Shown: piece by piece, positions 1 through 8,321 of the stretch | Layout: every line of letters starts with the position of its first letter | Position numbering within the stretch: position 1 is the first letter of the stretch | Assembly: GCF_030347965.1 (NCBI RefSeq) | Contig: NZ_JAQIBD010000001.1 | Span: 868,001-932,000, forward strand | Source: Sulfurovum zhangzhouensis | Lineage (GTDB): Bacteria > Campylobacterota > Campylobacteria > Campylobacterales > Sulfurovaceae | Direction of reading: 5' to 3' | Length of the DNA: 64,000 bases | The notes under the pieces: model-generated | What the model was told of the DNA's origin: nothing | What the model saw: only the letters and a program-made list of their open reading frames with translations | The model's database searches: none | Made by a program: the position numbers and the translations under genes

Positions 1-1107
1 GAGTTCGACCTTGAAATGCTGGAAGCTACAGGTATATGTAAAGGGATTGAGAACTACTCCAGACACCTTACAGGAAAAAAACCTGGAGAAACTCCTTACT
101 CTATGATGGATTATTTTGAAGCAATGCATGATGAGTATCTGGTGATCGTTGATGAATCCCATGTCTCACTTCCACAGTTTCGCGGTATGTATGCCGGGGA
201 TAGAAGCCGTAAGGAGGTACTGGTTGAGCATGGCTTCCGTCTGCCTTCAGCATTAGATAACCGTCCGCTCAAATTTGATGAGTATATTAACAAAGCGCCG
301 CACTATCTTTTCGTCTCTGCGACACCTGCACAGATCGAAGGAGAACTCTCCTCGGTCACTGCTGAACAGGTCGTTCGTCCTACAGGGCTACTCGATCCTG
401 AAATAGAGGTCATTGACAGTACTTATCAAGTAGAAGATCTGCATGACAAGATGAAACCCGTGATTGAAAGGGGCGAACGAATACTCGTCACTGTACTGAC
501 CAAAAAGATGGCTGAGGAACTGACAACCTACTATAATGACCTGGGACTTAAAGCACGCTACATGCACTCTGAGATGGATGCGATCGAACGTAACCAGACG
601 ATCCGTTCACTTCGCCTTGGTGAATTTGATATCCTGGTAGGAATCAACCTGCTTAGAGAAGGACTTGACCTGCCTGAAGTAAGTCTGGTAGCGATCCTTG
701 ATGCAGACAAAGAAGGATTCCTCCGCTCCACCACTTCACTGATACAAACATCGGGGCGTGCAGCCAGAAATTCCAATGGTAAGGTACTGATGTACGCCAA
801 AAAAATGACTGAGTCGATGAAAACTACTATTGAAACTACACAAGCAAGACGCCAAAAGCAGATGGCATACAACAAGGCACACAATATCACACCAAAGACT
901 ACGGTCAGGGAACTTGATACCGATCTCAAAGTCGAAGATGCCGGTGAACTCTATAATAAACGCAGTAAACTGGACAAAATGCCCAAAGCCGAACGCCAAA
1001 AAGTGATCAAAGAGCTCAAGGCCAAGATGCTTGCAGCAGCCAAAAATCTCGAGTTTGAAGAGGCGGCAAGACTGCGCGATGAGATCGCTAAGATTAAAAA
1101 GCTTTAG
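1..1107 (+). CDS. uvrB: UvrABC system protein B, C-terminal part (5' end outside window)
   Basis: UvrB is the damage-verifying helicase-like subunit of nucleotide excision repair; it is loaded by UvrA and then recruits UvrC. The reading frame is open from base 1, so the N-terminal ATPase part is missing. Visible are the UvrB motif [20 protein letters not shown], the Walker B-type VIVDESH, SATP, the motif V segment [16 protein letters not shown] and a motif [11 protein letters not shown] with the arginines. The last 35 residues form a UVR domain ([13 protein letters not shown]) that contacts UvrC. About 368 residues remain of a usual 660 or so. The next gene, ppk, has its own promoter-like sequence 30 bases after the stop. 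Identification is firm. Confidence 0.97.
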   Translation, partial: EFDLEMLEATGICKGIENYSRHLTGKKPGETPYSMMDYFEAMHDEYLVIVDESHVSLPQFRGMYAGDRSRKEVLVEHGFRLPSALDNRPLKFDEYINKAPHYLFVSATPAQIEGELSSVTAEQVVRPTGLLDPEIEVIDSTYQVEDLHDKMKPVIERGERILVTVLTKKMAEELTTYYNDLGLKARYMHSEMDAIERNQTIRSLRLGEFDILVGINLLREGLDLPEVSLVAILDADKEGFLRSTTSLIQTSGRAARNSNGKVLMYAKKMTESMKTTIETTQARRQKQMAYNKAHNITPKTTVRELDTDLKVEDAGELYNKRSKLDKMPKAERQKVIKELKAKMLAAAKNLEFEEAARLRDEIAKIKKL

Positions 1108-1139
1108 TATAAAGTTATCGGGCAATTTTAAACTTTTGT

Positions 1140-1145
1140 TATAAT
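1140..1145 (+). promoter_or_regulatory. -10 box (TATAAT) upstream of ppk
   Basis: TTGTTATAAT lies 83 bases before the preferred ppk start. No good -35 box is visible, which is usual in Campylobacterota. Inferred from consensus only. Confidence 0.5.
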
Positions 1146-1227
1146 ACGCGTAATAAAGAATGTGAGAATATAATCGTATAGCTTAACCATTTTGCCTATT
1201 TTCACAGTAATGACAAAAGGATGTATC

Positions 1228-3315
1228 GTGTCAATGGATCTGAATTCATCACAACTCTATTTTAACCGTGAACTTTCATGGCTGCAGTTCAACTCCCGTG
1301 TACTTGCACAAGCACTTGATGAGAACCTGCCGCCGCTTGAGAGACTTAAATTTATTGCAATTTACGGAACTAACCTTGATGAGTTCTATATGATACGTGT
1401 AGCCGGGCTTAAATCTCTCTACTCAGCACGTATTCAGGAGACAGGTCCCGATAAGCTTACTCCAGGTGAACAGCTTGAAGAGATACGTAACTATCTTCAT
1501 AAAGAACACGAGATCCTTGAGTCATGCTACAACTCAATCGTCTCAGAGCTCTATACTTATGGTGTCAATATCAAAAATTACAACAGCCTGAACGATAAAG
1601 ATCAGGCACAGGTCAAAGAGATCTTTTTAAATGAGATCTATCCGGTTATTATCCCGATCGCCGTAGATGCGACACACCCTTTCCCTCATCTTAACAACCT
1701 CAGCTTCGGTCTGGCACTGACGCTCAAAGATGACTCCGATCAAATCAAGCATGGTCTTATCCGTATCCCGCGTATCTTATCGCGATTTATACAGTTGGAA
1801 CATACATTCGTACCGATAGATACTGTTGTTGAATACTTTGCATCAGAACTCTTCCCTGGGTTCAAATGTATAGCCTCTACTCCGTTTAGGGTCACTAGAA
1901 ATGCTGATATTGAGATTGAAGAGGAGGAAGCGGATGATTTCCTTGAGATCCTGCAAGAGGGTCTACGTTCAAGAAATAAAGGATCATTTATCCGCCTTGA
2001 GCTACTTGCAGGCGTAAACGATGACTTGATGCAGTTTTTGCTTTCTTATCTCAATCTTGATCATGAAGATATATATCCGTACAAATCTATCCCTCTTGAT
2101 CTTGGAAGCCTATGGCAGATTGTAGGGGAAAACTCTTTATCACATCTTGTGTTGCCAACCTTTACTCCGAAGATACTACCGCCACTTGACCGTGAAGACA
2201 TCTTTAAAGTAATAGACAAACAGGATATTCTGCTTTACCATCCGTTTGACAGTTTTGATCCTGTAGTCAAGTTTATCTCTCAAGCAGCGGCAGATCCTGA
2301 TACACTTGCCATCCGTATGACACTCTACCGTGCCGGTCCAAAGTCACCCATTGTCAAAGCATTGATCGATGCAGTAAGAGACGGTAAGCAAGTCATGGTA
2401 CTGGTAGAGCTGAAAGCACGTTTTGATGAAGAAAATAACCTCCGTTGGGCGAAACTGCTCGAAGAAGTAGGAGCACATGTCGTGTATGGAATCCCAGGGC
2501 TCAAAGTACATGCAAAGATCGCGCAGGTAATCAAACGCAAAGGTAAAAAACTGCAAAGTTATGTACATGTTGCAACTGGAAACTATAATCCAAGTACAGC
2601 AAAGATCTATACAGATATCTCCTACTTCACATCCAAAGAGGAGTATGTCAAAGATGCGACAAACTTTTTCCATTTCTTGACAGGGTTCTCTACTTATACA
2701 AAACTTGATACGCTTTATATGGCACCAACGCAGATCAAACCAAAACTGCTTCGTCTTATCGAAAAAGAGAGCCGTTACGGTAAAGAAGGGCATATGATCC
2801 TCAAGGCCAATTCACTGGTAGACCAGGATATTATCAAAGCGCTCTATAAGGCTTCTCAGGAGGGATGCAAGATCGATCTTATCATCCGGGGGATCTGTTG
2901 TTTGAAACCCGGAATTAAAGGTGTGAGCGAGAATATCACAGTACACTCCATTATCGGTAAATACCTTGAACATCCGCGTATCTACTATTTCAAACATGCA
3001 AAGACCAAATGCTATATAGCCAGTGCCGACCTTATGCCACGAAATCTGATAAGACGTGTAGAAATTATGACACCGATCACTGAAGATCATCATACACAAA
3101 AGATCATTCAGATTTTGATGCTTCAGCTGGCTGATAACCACCTCAACTGGAAACTTCAACCGGACGGAAATTATGTCAAAGTACCTGTACTTGGAAAATT
3201 GGTAGACAATCATAAGATTCTTGAGGACTATACCAACAAAGTTCACAATAAATCAAAAAAAGAGACACCGGACTATGTCAACCGTCTGGCGAATCGACTG
3301 CTCAAAGAGAGTTAA
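1228..3315 (+). CDS. ppk: Polyphosphate kinase 1
   Basis: PPK1 polymerises the terminal phosphate of ATP into inorganic polyphosphate through a phosphohistidine intermediate. The protein opens with YFNRELSWLQFNSRV, the N-terminal signature of the family. The two catalytic histidine regions are GLKVHAK (autophosphorylated His) and YVHVATGNYN. The C-terminal half carries the two phospholipase-D-like domains. Length from the chosen start is 695 residues, normal for PPK1. I prefer the GTG at 1228 because AAAAGGA (1215-1221) sits 6 bases before it; TTG at 1192, ATG at 1210 and ATG at 1234 are alternatives in frame. Polyphosphate supports stress survival and motility in related bacteria. Confidence 0.96.
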   Translation: MSMDLNSSQLYFNRELSWLQFNSRVLAQALDENLPPLERLKFIAIYGTNLDEFYMIRVAGLKSLYSARIQETGPDKLTPGEQLEEIRNYLHKEHEILESCYNSIVSELYTYGVNIKNYNSLNDKDQAQVKEIFLNEIYPVIIPIAVDATHPFPHLNNLSFGLALTLKDDSDQIKHGLIRIPRILSRFIQLEHTFVPIDTVVEYFASELFPGFKCIASTPFRVTRNADIEIEEEEADDFLEILQEGLRSRNKGSFIRLELLAGVNDDLMQFLLSYLNLDHEDIYPYKSIPLDLGSLWQIVGENSLSHLVLPTFTPKILPPLDREDIFKVIDKQDILLYHPFDSFDPVVKFISQAAADPDTLAIRMTLYRAGPKSPIVKALIDAVRDGKQVMVLVELKARFDEENNLRWAKLLEEVGAHVVYGIPGLKVHAKIAQVIKRKGKKLQSYVHVATGNYNPSTAKIYTDISYFTSKEEYVKDATNFFHFLTGFSTYTKLDTLYMAPTQIKPKLLRLIEKESRYGKEGHMILKANSLVDQDIIKALYKASQEGCKIDLIIRGICCLKPGIKGVSENITVHSIIGKYLEHPRIYYFKHAKTKCYIASADLMPRNLIRRVEIMTPITEDHHTQKIIQILMLQLADNHLNWKLQPDGNYVKVPVLGKLVDNHKILEDYTNKVHNKSKKETPDYVNRLANRLLKES

Positions 3316-3354
3316 TAACGTCTGAGCCGAAAGGCGAAGCTTTAGTGATAGGAA

Positions 3355-3381
3355 TTGAAAAGGAGCTTTGCTCATTTTCAA
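3355..3381. other. Stem-loop between ppk and the carbonic anhydrase gene
   Basis: TTGAAAA-GGAGC-TTT-GCTC-A-TTTTCAA forms a nearly perfect hairpin 40 bases after the ppk stop. No T-run follows, so it may be a weak terminator or an mRNA processing/stability site. It overlaps a TTG that could be mistaken for an upstream start of the next gene. Confidence 0.55.
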
Positions 3382-3405
3382 GGAGAAAGAAATAAAGGAG
3401 AGTTA

Positions 3406-3930
3406 ATGTTAATAAAATTTAAAGAGTGGACACCGAAACTAGGCAAAAATGCCTGGATCGCAGAGGGTGCGACAGTTGTAGGACGTACTACTATGGGTGA
3501 AGACAGTGCGATATGGTTTGGTTGCGTGGTACGTGGTGATGTACACTATATCTCTATCGGGGACCGCACCAATATACAAGACCTCAGTATGATCCATGTC
3601 ACCCATCATAAAAAAGAAGATATGAGTGATGGTCACCCTACTATTATCGGGAATGATGTTACTGTGGGACATAGAGTAATGCTGCACGGTTGTACTATCG
3701 AAGATGCCTGTCTGATCGGAATGAGTGCGACAATCCTTGATGGTGCGGTTATCGGTAAAGAATCAATTGTAGGTGCGGATGCCCTTGTTACCAAAAATAA
3801 GAAGTTCCCTCCAAGAAGTCTCATTATGGGAAGTCCTGCAAAAGTGGTACGTGAGCTCACGGATGAAGAGGTAAAAGAGCTCTATGCTTCAGCACAACGC
3901 TATGTAGCTTTCAAAAACGAATATCTATAA
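3406..3930 (+). CDS. Gamma-class carbonic anhydrase / left-handed beta-helix hexapeptide protein
   Basis: This 174-residue protein belongs to the YrdA/PaaY/CamH type of gamma-carbonic anhydrase-like hexapeptide-repeat proteins. It has successive hexapeptide turns (IAEGATVVGRTTMGEDSAIWFG) and the metal-site region VRGDVHYISIGDRTNIQD, followed by HVTHH and TVGHRVMLHGC, whose histidines match the zinc ligands of the family. The start is the ATG at 3406, with AAGGAG 5 bases upstream; an in-frame TTG at 3355 lies inside a hairpin and is less likely. The stop overlaps the start of the next gene by one base. Activity as a carbonic anhydrase is inferred from the family, and many members are uncharacterised. 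Confidence 0.9.
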   Translation: MLIKFKEWTPKLGKNAWIAEGATVVGRTTMGEDSAIWFGCVVRGDVHYISIGDRTNIQDLSMIHVTHHKKEDMSDGHPTIIGNDVTVGHRVMLHGCTIEDACLIGMSATILDGAVIGKESIVGADALVTKNKKFPPRSLIMGSPAKVVRELTDEEVKELYASAQRYVAFKNEYL

Positions 3931-4595
3931 TGAAACAGATCATTACAAAGAGTCTCCAGGATATCCTCAGTCCATCAGTCATTACCTTTGTAATTAAAAT
4001 TGCCATACTTTCACTGGTAAGTACTTTTATACTCAGCTGGTTTGTATGGGATCTGCTCTCTGGACTGATCTCAGCTTATGTTAGCTGGATACCGTGGGGG
4101 TGGCTTAATGCTATCATTACTTCTCTAGCCTCAGTAGTCGTAGGATATACCCTTTTTATCATAATGGTATCACTCCTTACTGCTCTCATGAGTGAAAAAT
4201 TACTGATCACATTGGCAAAAAAACACTATCCTTCCACACCAATCGTAGGAAGTGCCGATATACGTACTTCGGTGCTGATAACATTGAAGTCAAGCGGTAT
4301 TTTTCTTGGATTGTTTATCCTGCTGCTTCCACTGATTTTCATACCGATCTTAGGTCAAGCAGTGATGCTCTATCTATGGTCCATCCTGCTCAAGGCACCT
4401 ACAGTTTATGATGTCGGTTCTTTATTTATCAGTGATAAGAAAGTACTCAAAGAAAAAAGTAAACAATCCACGCTCATCGCAATGATCGGATCACTCTTTA
4501 ATTATATCCCGTTACTCAATCTCTTTGCTCCGGTATTTGCACAGGTACTTTTTTTACACCATCTTTTAGCAAAACAAAAAGTATGGAGTGAATGA
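3930..4595 (+). CDS. EI24-domain integral membrane protein
   Basis: A 221-residue, very hydrophobic protein with about five membrane segments (roughly residues 20-50, 58-88, 118-148, 150-170 and 185-215) and lysine-rich cytoplasmic loops. The pattern matches the EI24 (CysZ-like) membrane family common in Campylobacterota. Some members, such as CysZ, carry sulfate, but this branch has no assigned substrate and I assign none. It starts one base inside the carbonic anhydrase stop codon, so the two are translationally coupled. It converges with the exonuclease gene with no spacer. Confidence 0.75.
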   Translation: MKQIITKSLQDILSPSVITFVIKIAILSLVSTFILSWFVWDLLSGLISAYVSWIPWGWLNAIITSLASVVVGYTLFIIMVSLLTALMSEKLLITLAKKHYPSTPIVGSADIRTSVLITLKSSGIFLGLFILLLPLIFIPILGQAVMLYLWSILLKAPTVYDVGSLFISDKKVLKEKSKQSTLIAMIGSLFNYIPLLNLFAPVFAQVLFLHHLLAKQKVWSE

Positions 4596-5405
4596 TCACT
4601 CATCGGATGAATTCTTCACTTCCTCTTTTTTCTTAGTACGCGCTTTCCTGCTAGAGGTTGAAAAAACGATAAGGTCATCAGCACTTCTCACATAGTCGGG
4701 TACAGTCTCAAAACTCTTTCGCATTACCTGGTATGCACAATAGGCATCACTATAGGCTCTATGGTGAGTTGCCATATCAATACCCAAAAAATCAATCAGA
4801 TAAGCTAGACCGTAACGTTCACTTTCAAAGGTACGTTTTGCCAGATCAATCGAACAAAGCTTTGGGTTTCCTATATTACCCAGTCCAAAACGTTCAAAAG
4901 AAGCACCCAAAAAACTATAATCAAAGTTGGCATTGTGTGCTACAAATACTGCATCACCCATAAAGTAACGTAATTTAGTTAAAGCCTCTTTTCTACTGGG
5001 TGCACCGATCAAGTCTTGTGGTTCTATCCCAGTGATTTTAGTAATATACTCCGGTAAAAAAGCACACTCTACAAAAGTTTCAAAACGATCGATGATCTGA
5101 CCGTTTTTTACCATCACTGCACCTATCTCTATGATCTGAGAATCCCCCGGTTTACTTCCATTGGTCTCAATATCGATAACACAGTAATGCTGTTCATAAT
5201 AAGGTGTGAAGTAGGTATCTAACTGATAGCTCTCATCTTCTCGTTGTGAGATAGGATAGCCGGATGCCTGAAGAAGGATAAAGATCGTATCGGCATCTTC
5301 TAAAAGTGTTGTATGCTTGATAGCAATATGCTCATACTGCTCTGGCGTCAAGACACCTTTATGCTGACGAAATGCATTGGTTAGTTCCTCAAAAACCTTT
5401 TGCAT
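4596..5405 (-). CDS. DnaQ-like 3'-5' exonuclease (DEDDh family)
   Basis: The central part (residues about 73-230) is an RNase T/DNA polymerase III epsilon-type exonuclease. It shows Exo I CVIDIETNG (D and E ligands), Exo II VAHNANFDYSFL and Exo III HHRAYSDAYCAY, with the catalytic His preceding the Asp. A roughly 70-residue N-terminal extension and a basic tail (RKARTKKKEE) flank it. It may act as a proofreading subunit or a stand-alone nuclease; the sequence cannot decide. The first 17 bases overlap the 3' end of trpF, suggesting translational coupling. The exonuclease assignment is firm; the cellular partner is unknown. Confidence 0.9.
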   Translation of the reverse strand: MQKVFEELTNAFRQHKGVLTPEQYEHIAIKHTTLLEDADTIFILLQASGYPISQREDESYQLDTYFTPYYEQHYCVIDIETNGSKPGDSQIIEIGAVMVKNGQIIDRFETFVECAFLPEYITKITGIEPQDLIGAPSRKEALTKLRYFMGDAVFVAHNANFDYSFLGASFERFGLGNIGNPKLCSIDLAKRTFESERYGLAYLIDFLGIDMATHHRAYSDAYCAYQVMRKSFETVPDYVRSADDLIVFSTSSRKARTKKKEEVKNSSDE

Positions 5406-5994
5406 TAGCGATAAACTGCTCTACTTTCTTAGGATCTTTTTTCCCTTTGATAGACTCTACCCCTGAACTTACATCAACACCGTAAAAGCCGTATTTTTTT
5501 ACTTCTTGAATGTTTTCCGGGGTTAACCCGCCTGCCAAAATGATCTTCGAACAATCTACATCTTTGAACCACTCGAGATTAAGACGTTCTCCTGTTCCTC
5601 CATATACGTCACTATGTACATCCACCAAACGGTATCTGTGATCAAATTTTTTGATATCCTCCGGACTCTTTACCCGTACAACCGGAAGAACCTGTTCATT
5701 CAACTGATCTAGTGACTCTTCATCAACTTCAAAATGTATCTGTGCTCGGGAAATATCAGTATATTTACAGATCGTATCGATCGTCTCTACTCCTTCATTG
5801 ACAAATAAGCCTACCGTTTCAACAAAAGGAGGCAATTTATCAACAATCTTTTTTGCCGCTTCAGGGCTGATATATCTTGGTGACTGATTATAAAAGACAA
5901 ACCCTAATGCATCTGCACCGCACTCTACGGCATGTAATGCATCTCTTAAGTTAGTTATACCGCAGATCTTTACTCTTAGTTTTCTATTTTTCAC
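5389..5994 (-). CDS. trpF: Phosphoribosylanthranilate isomerase
   Basis: TrpF converts N-(5'-phosphoribosyl)anthranilate to CdRP in tryptophan synthesis; it is a single (beta/alpha)8 barrel. The catalytic cysteine is in VKICGITN near the N-terminus. GADALGFVFYNQSPRYIS follows, and the catalytic Asp and phosphate-binding glycine loops lie in LVDVHSDVYGG, IILAGGLTPENI and GVDVSSGVE. 201 residues is the usual size. The gene lies downstream of rpe, not in a trp operon, and overlaps the exonuclease gene by 17 bases. Confidence 0.96.
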   Translation of the reverse strand: MKNRKLRVKICGITNLRDALHAVECGADALGFVFYNQSPRYISPEAAKKIVDKLPPFVETVGLFVNEGVETIDTICKYTDISRAQIHFEVDEESLDQLNEQVLPVVRVKSPEDIKKFDHRYRLVDVHSDVYGGTGERLNLEWFKDVDCSKIILAGGLTPENIQEVKKYGFYGVDVSSGVESIKGKKDPKKVEQFIANAKGF

Positions 5995-6018
5995 TTACAC
6001 AACCCCGCTCTGAACAAT

Positions 6019-6660
6019 TTATTTTAATGATGCTATCGCTTTTGCTACACCCTCAGGATGCTTATAAACATAAGATCCTGCTACAACGACATCTACACCT
6101 GCAGCTTCCAACTCTTTTACATTCACATCATTAACCCCGCCATCTACTTCGATCAGACATTTTGGATTTCTCTTTTCAATGAGTTCCTTCAAACGTTTAG
6201 CTTTTTCTATTACAGATGGAATAAATTTCTGTCCTCCAAATCCCGGATTCACACTCATTAAAAGTACCATGTCGATATCTTCAAGTAAAAACTCGATTGC
6301 TTCGGGAGGCGTATGAGGGTTAAGTACAATCGCAGGACGTATCCCTAGGGATCTGATCTTCTGGATCAATCTATGCGGGTGTTTCTCCTCTTCTATATGA
6401 AAGGAGATAAATCCTGGTTTTAATGGTGCAAAAAGATCTACAAAGAAAGTATTGTTCTGTACCATTAAATGAATATCAAGTGGTTTGGTAGCAGCTTTTG
6501 CTACAGACTCTACGACAACAGGTCCGATCGTAAGATTGGGAACAAAGTGCCCATCCATCACGTCCACATGCACAAGATCACATCCCCCCTCACAGATCGC
6601 CTCTACATCCTTTGCCAACTCTCCAAAATTTGCCGATAATATACTCGGTGCAACTAACAT
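6019..6660 (-). CDS. rpe: Ribulose-phosphate 3-epimerase
   Basis: Rpe interconverts ribulose-5-phosphate and xylulose-5-phosphate in the pentose phosphate and Calvin pathways. The barrel motifs are clear: VAPSILSANFGEL, HVDVMDGHFVPNLTIGP (catalytic Asp and His), DIHLMV, MSVNPGFGGQKFIP and IEVDGGVN. 213 residues is the normal length. Only 24 bases separate it from trpF on the same strand, so they are probably cotranscribed. The upstream region also carries the rpmB promoter on the other strand. Confidence 0.97.
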   Translation of the reverse strand: MLVAPSILSANFGELAKDVEAICEGGCDLVHVDVMDGHFVPNLTIGPVVVESVAKAATKPLDIHLMVQNNTFFVDLFAPLKPGFISFHIEEEKHPHRLIQKIRSLGIRPAIVLNPHTPPEAIEFLLEDIDMVLLMSVNPGFGGQKFIPSVIEKAKRLKELIEKRNPKCLIEVDGGVNDVNVKELEAAGVDVVVAGSYVYKHPEGVAKAIASLK

Positions 6661-6823
6661 ACTAACCCTATTATGATATAATTTATAGTTATTATAACGA
6701 AATATAGATGATAAGCTGCCAAATATCGGGGTGTAACGGGCAATAATGATGAAAAAATTGTTCGGACTTTAGTGTTAAATGAACTGATTGTATATATTAA
6801 GCAAAAATTATGGTCATTTACTC

Positions 6824-6829
6824 TATAAT
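6824..6829 (+). promoter_or_regulatory. -10 box upstream of rpmB
   Basis: TATAAT in an AT-rich stretch 68 bases before rpmB; no clear -35. The rpmB ribosome-binding site AAAGGAAA is at 6885-6892. Confidence 0.5.
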
Positions 6830-6896
6830 CGCACAAAATGTTCACCTTTTTACATATGAAGGTTGAATTTATCTATTATTATACAAAGGAAATATC

Positions 6897-7103
6897 ATGG
6901 CAAGAAGATGTTCAGTATCTGGAAAAGGTCCACTTGTTGGATATAACGTATCACACGCTAACAACAAGACAAAGAAAAGACAACTTCCAAACCTTAGATC
7001 AGTAAAGATCACACTTGAAGACGGTACAACAAAAAGAATTAAAGTTGCTGCTTCTACACTCAGAACAATGAGAAAGATAGCTGCACAAACTGCAGCTAAC
7101 TAG
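6897..7103 (+). CDS. rpmB: 50S ribosomal protein L28
   Basis: L28 is a small basic protein of the large ribosomal subunit. The 68-residue product has [22 protein letters not shown] at its N-terminus and NLRSVKI further on, both typical of L28. It has no zinc-binding CxxC pairs, so it is the C-minus form. The gene has its own promoter-like box and a good ribosome-binding site. A 7-bp hairpin starts at the last base of its stop codon. Confidence 0.97.
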   Translation: MARRCSVSGKGPLVGYNVSHANNKTKKRQLPNLRSVKITLEDGTTKRIKVAASTLRTMRKIAAQTAAN

Positions 7104-7124
7104 TATCCCACTCCGTCGGGATAC
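7103..7124. other. Hairpin between rpmB and the K+ channel gene
   Basis: GTATCCC / GGGATAC with an 8-base loop, starting within the rpmB stop codon and ending 6 bases before the TTG start of the next gene. No T-run follows, so it may be a leaky terminator or may control translation of the channel gene. Confidence 0.5.
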
Positions 7125-7130
7125 AAGCCT

Positions 7131-8261
7131 TTGGGTCCTATCCAAAGATTCAAAAAGTTTCTCAACTGGAGAAGCGCCCCAAAACCGCATATAACACTAA
7201 ATGATGAATATTACAGTCATTTAGCTCCATTTAGACTCCCACTTATTCTTACTGTACTTGTAATGTTAGCCGGTACGATGGGCTATATGATCATCGACCA
7301 TTTCCCTCTGATGGACGCGATTTATCAAACAGGGATCACATTTACTACAGTTGGATTTGGAGAGATCCAACCCATCTCGGATGCAGGACGTATCTTTACA
7401 ATTACGTTGATTATCTTCGGCTTTGTTGTTTTCTCCATAGCCGTGGGTATCATTGCAGAGGTGGTCAAAAAAGGTGAGTTTCAAAAAACTGCTAAGGAGC
7501 GTAAAATGCTTTATGAGATCGCAAGACTAAAGCAGCATTTCGTCGTATGTTATCACAACGAATATACTATTCAGGTGACAAAACATCTTAGAGCAAACCA
7601 CATTCCTTTTGTGGTGGTGGATCCAAGAGAGGATCTTGAAGAGGTAGCTAAAAAGTATCACTATCCGTACTTTGTATCTGCTGAACCGCATACTGAAGAG
7701 GGGATACTTAAATCGCACCTATCCTCAGCAAAAGGGGTCATTGCCCTAGCTGACAATATCGCTGACAATATTGCTACGATCGCTTCGGTACGCCTCTATG
7801 AAAGTGAGATTCACAGAGGACAGCCTTACCTTATCATTGCCAATGCGAGAAGCAGTGAAGATGATCAGAAACTACTTAAACTAGGTGCAGATAAAGTTGT
7901 AACAGCAACCAAACTTCTTGCACAGCGTATCAATGCGATGGCGGCACGACCGGATATGGAAAACCTGCTTCAGGAGTTTCTTTATAAGCAAGATACTCCT
8001 TTGGATATGGAAGAAGCCAAAGTCTCAAAAACCTCATGGCTGGCGCTTAAGAAAATCAAAACAGCAAGGCTGCGTGATGTTGCCAACGTAACGATCATCG
8101 GTATCCGTCAAAAAGATGACAAGTTTATTCCAATGCCTAACGGAGAGACGATCATCATGCCAAAATCTAAGCTTTTGCTTATCGGTACAAGTGAAGGGAT
8201 CGCTAAAGCGAAAAGTTTGATCAGGCGTAAAGAAAAACCCGAAGAGTTAAGGTACGTTTAG
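7131..8261 (+). CDS. Two-TM potassium channel with C-terminal RCK (TrkA) domains
   Basis: An Ion_trans_2-type K+ channel subunit of 376 residues. TM1 is around 37-55, the selectivity filter TTVGFGE at 72-78, TM2 around 88-109, an RCK-N-like domain from about 136, and a TrkA-C-like domain in the last 80 residues. The RCK-N segment starts HFVVCYHNEYTIQV, where a GxGxxG nucleotide loop would normally be, so NAD(H) binding is doubtful. The only sensible start is TTG at 7131, with a weak ribosome-binding site next to the rpmB hairpin. It probably sets K+ conductance or membrane potential; gating ligand unknown. Confidence 0.88.
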   Translation: MGPIQRFKKFLNWRSAPKPHITLNDEYYSHLAPFRLPLILTVLVMLAGTMGYMIIDHFPLMDAIYQTGITFTTVGFGEIQPISDAGRIFTITLIIFGFVVFSIAVGIIAEVVKKGEFQKTAKERKMLYEIARLKQHFVVCYHNEYTIQVTKHLRANHIPFVVVDPREDLEEVAKKYHYPYFVSAEPHTEEGILKSHLSSAKGVIALADNIADNIATIASVRLYESEIHRGQPYLIIANARSSEDDQKLLKLGADKVVTATKLLAQRINAMAARPDMENLLQEFLYKQDTPLDMEEAKVSKTSWLALKKIKTARLRDVANVTIIGIRQKDDKFIPMPNGETIIMPKSKLLLIGTSEGIAKAKSLIRRKEKPEELRYV

Positions 8262-8321
8262 AATACCTTTTCTCTTACTATCCAATTATTCATATACTAT
8301 TTATCAAATGGAGAATTAACA

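Noticed and set aside
3355-3405. N-terminal extension of the carbonic anhydrase from a TTG
   Set aside because: The TTG lies in a hairpin, and the ATG at 3406 has a good ribosome-binding site and matches the family start.
5389-5405. A trpF-exonuclease fusion
   Set aside because: The frames differ and each gene has its own start and stop; it is only a 17-base overlap.
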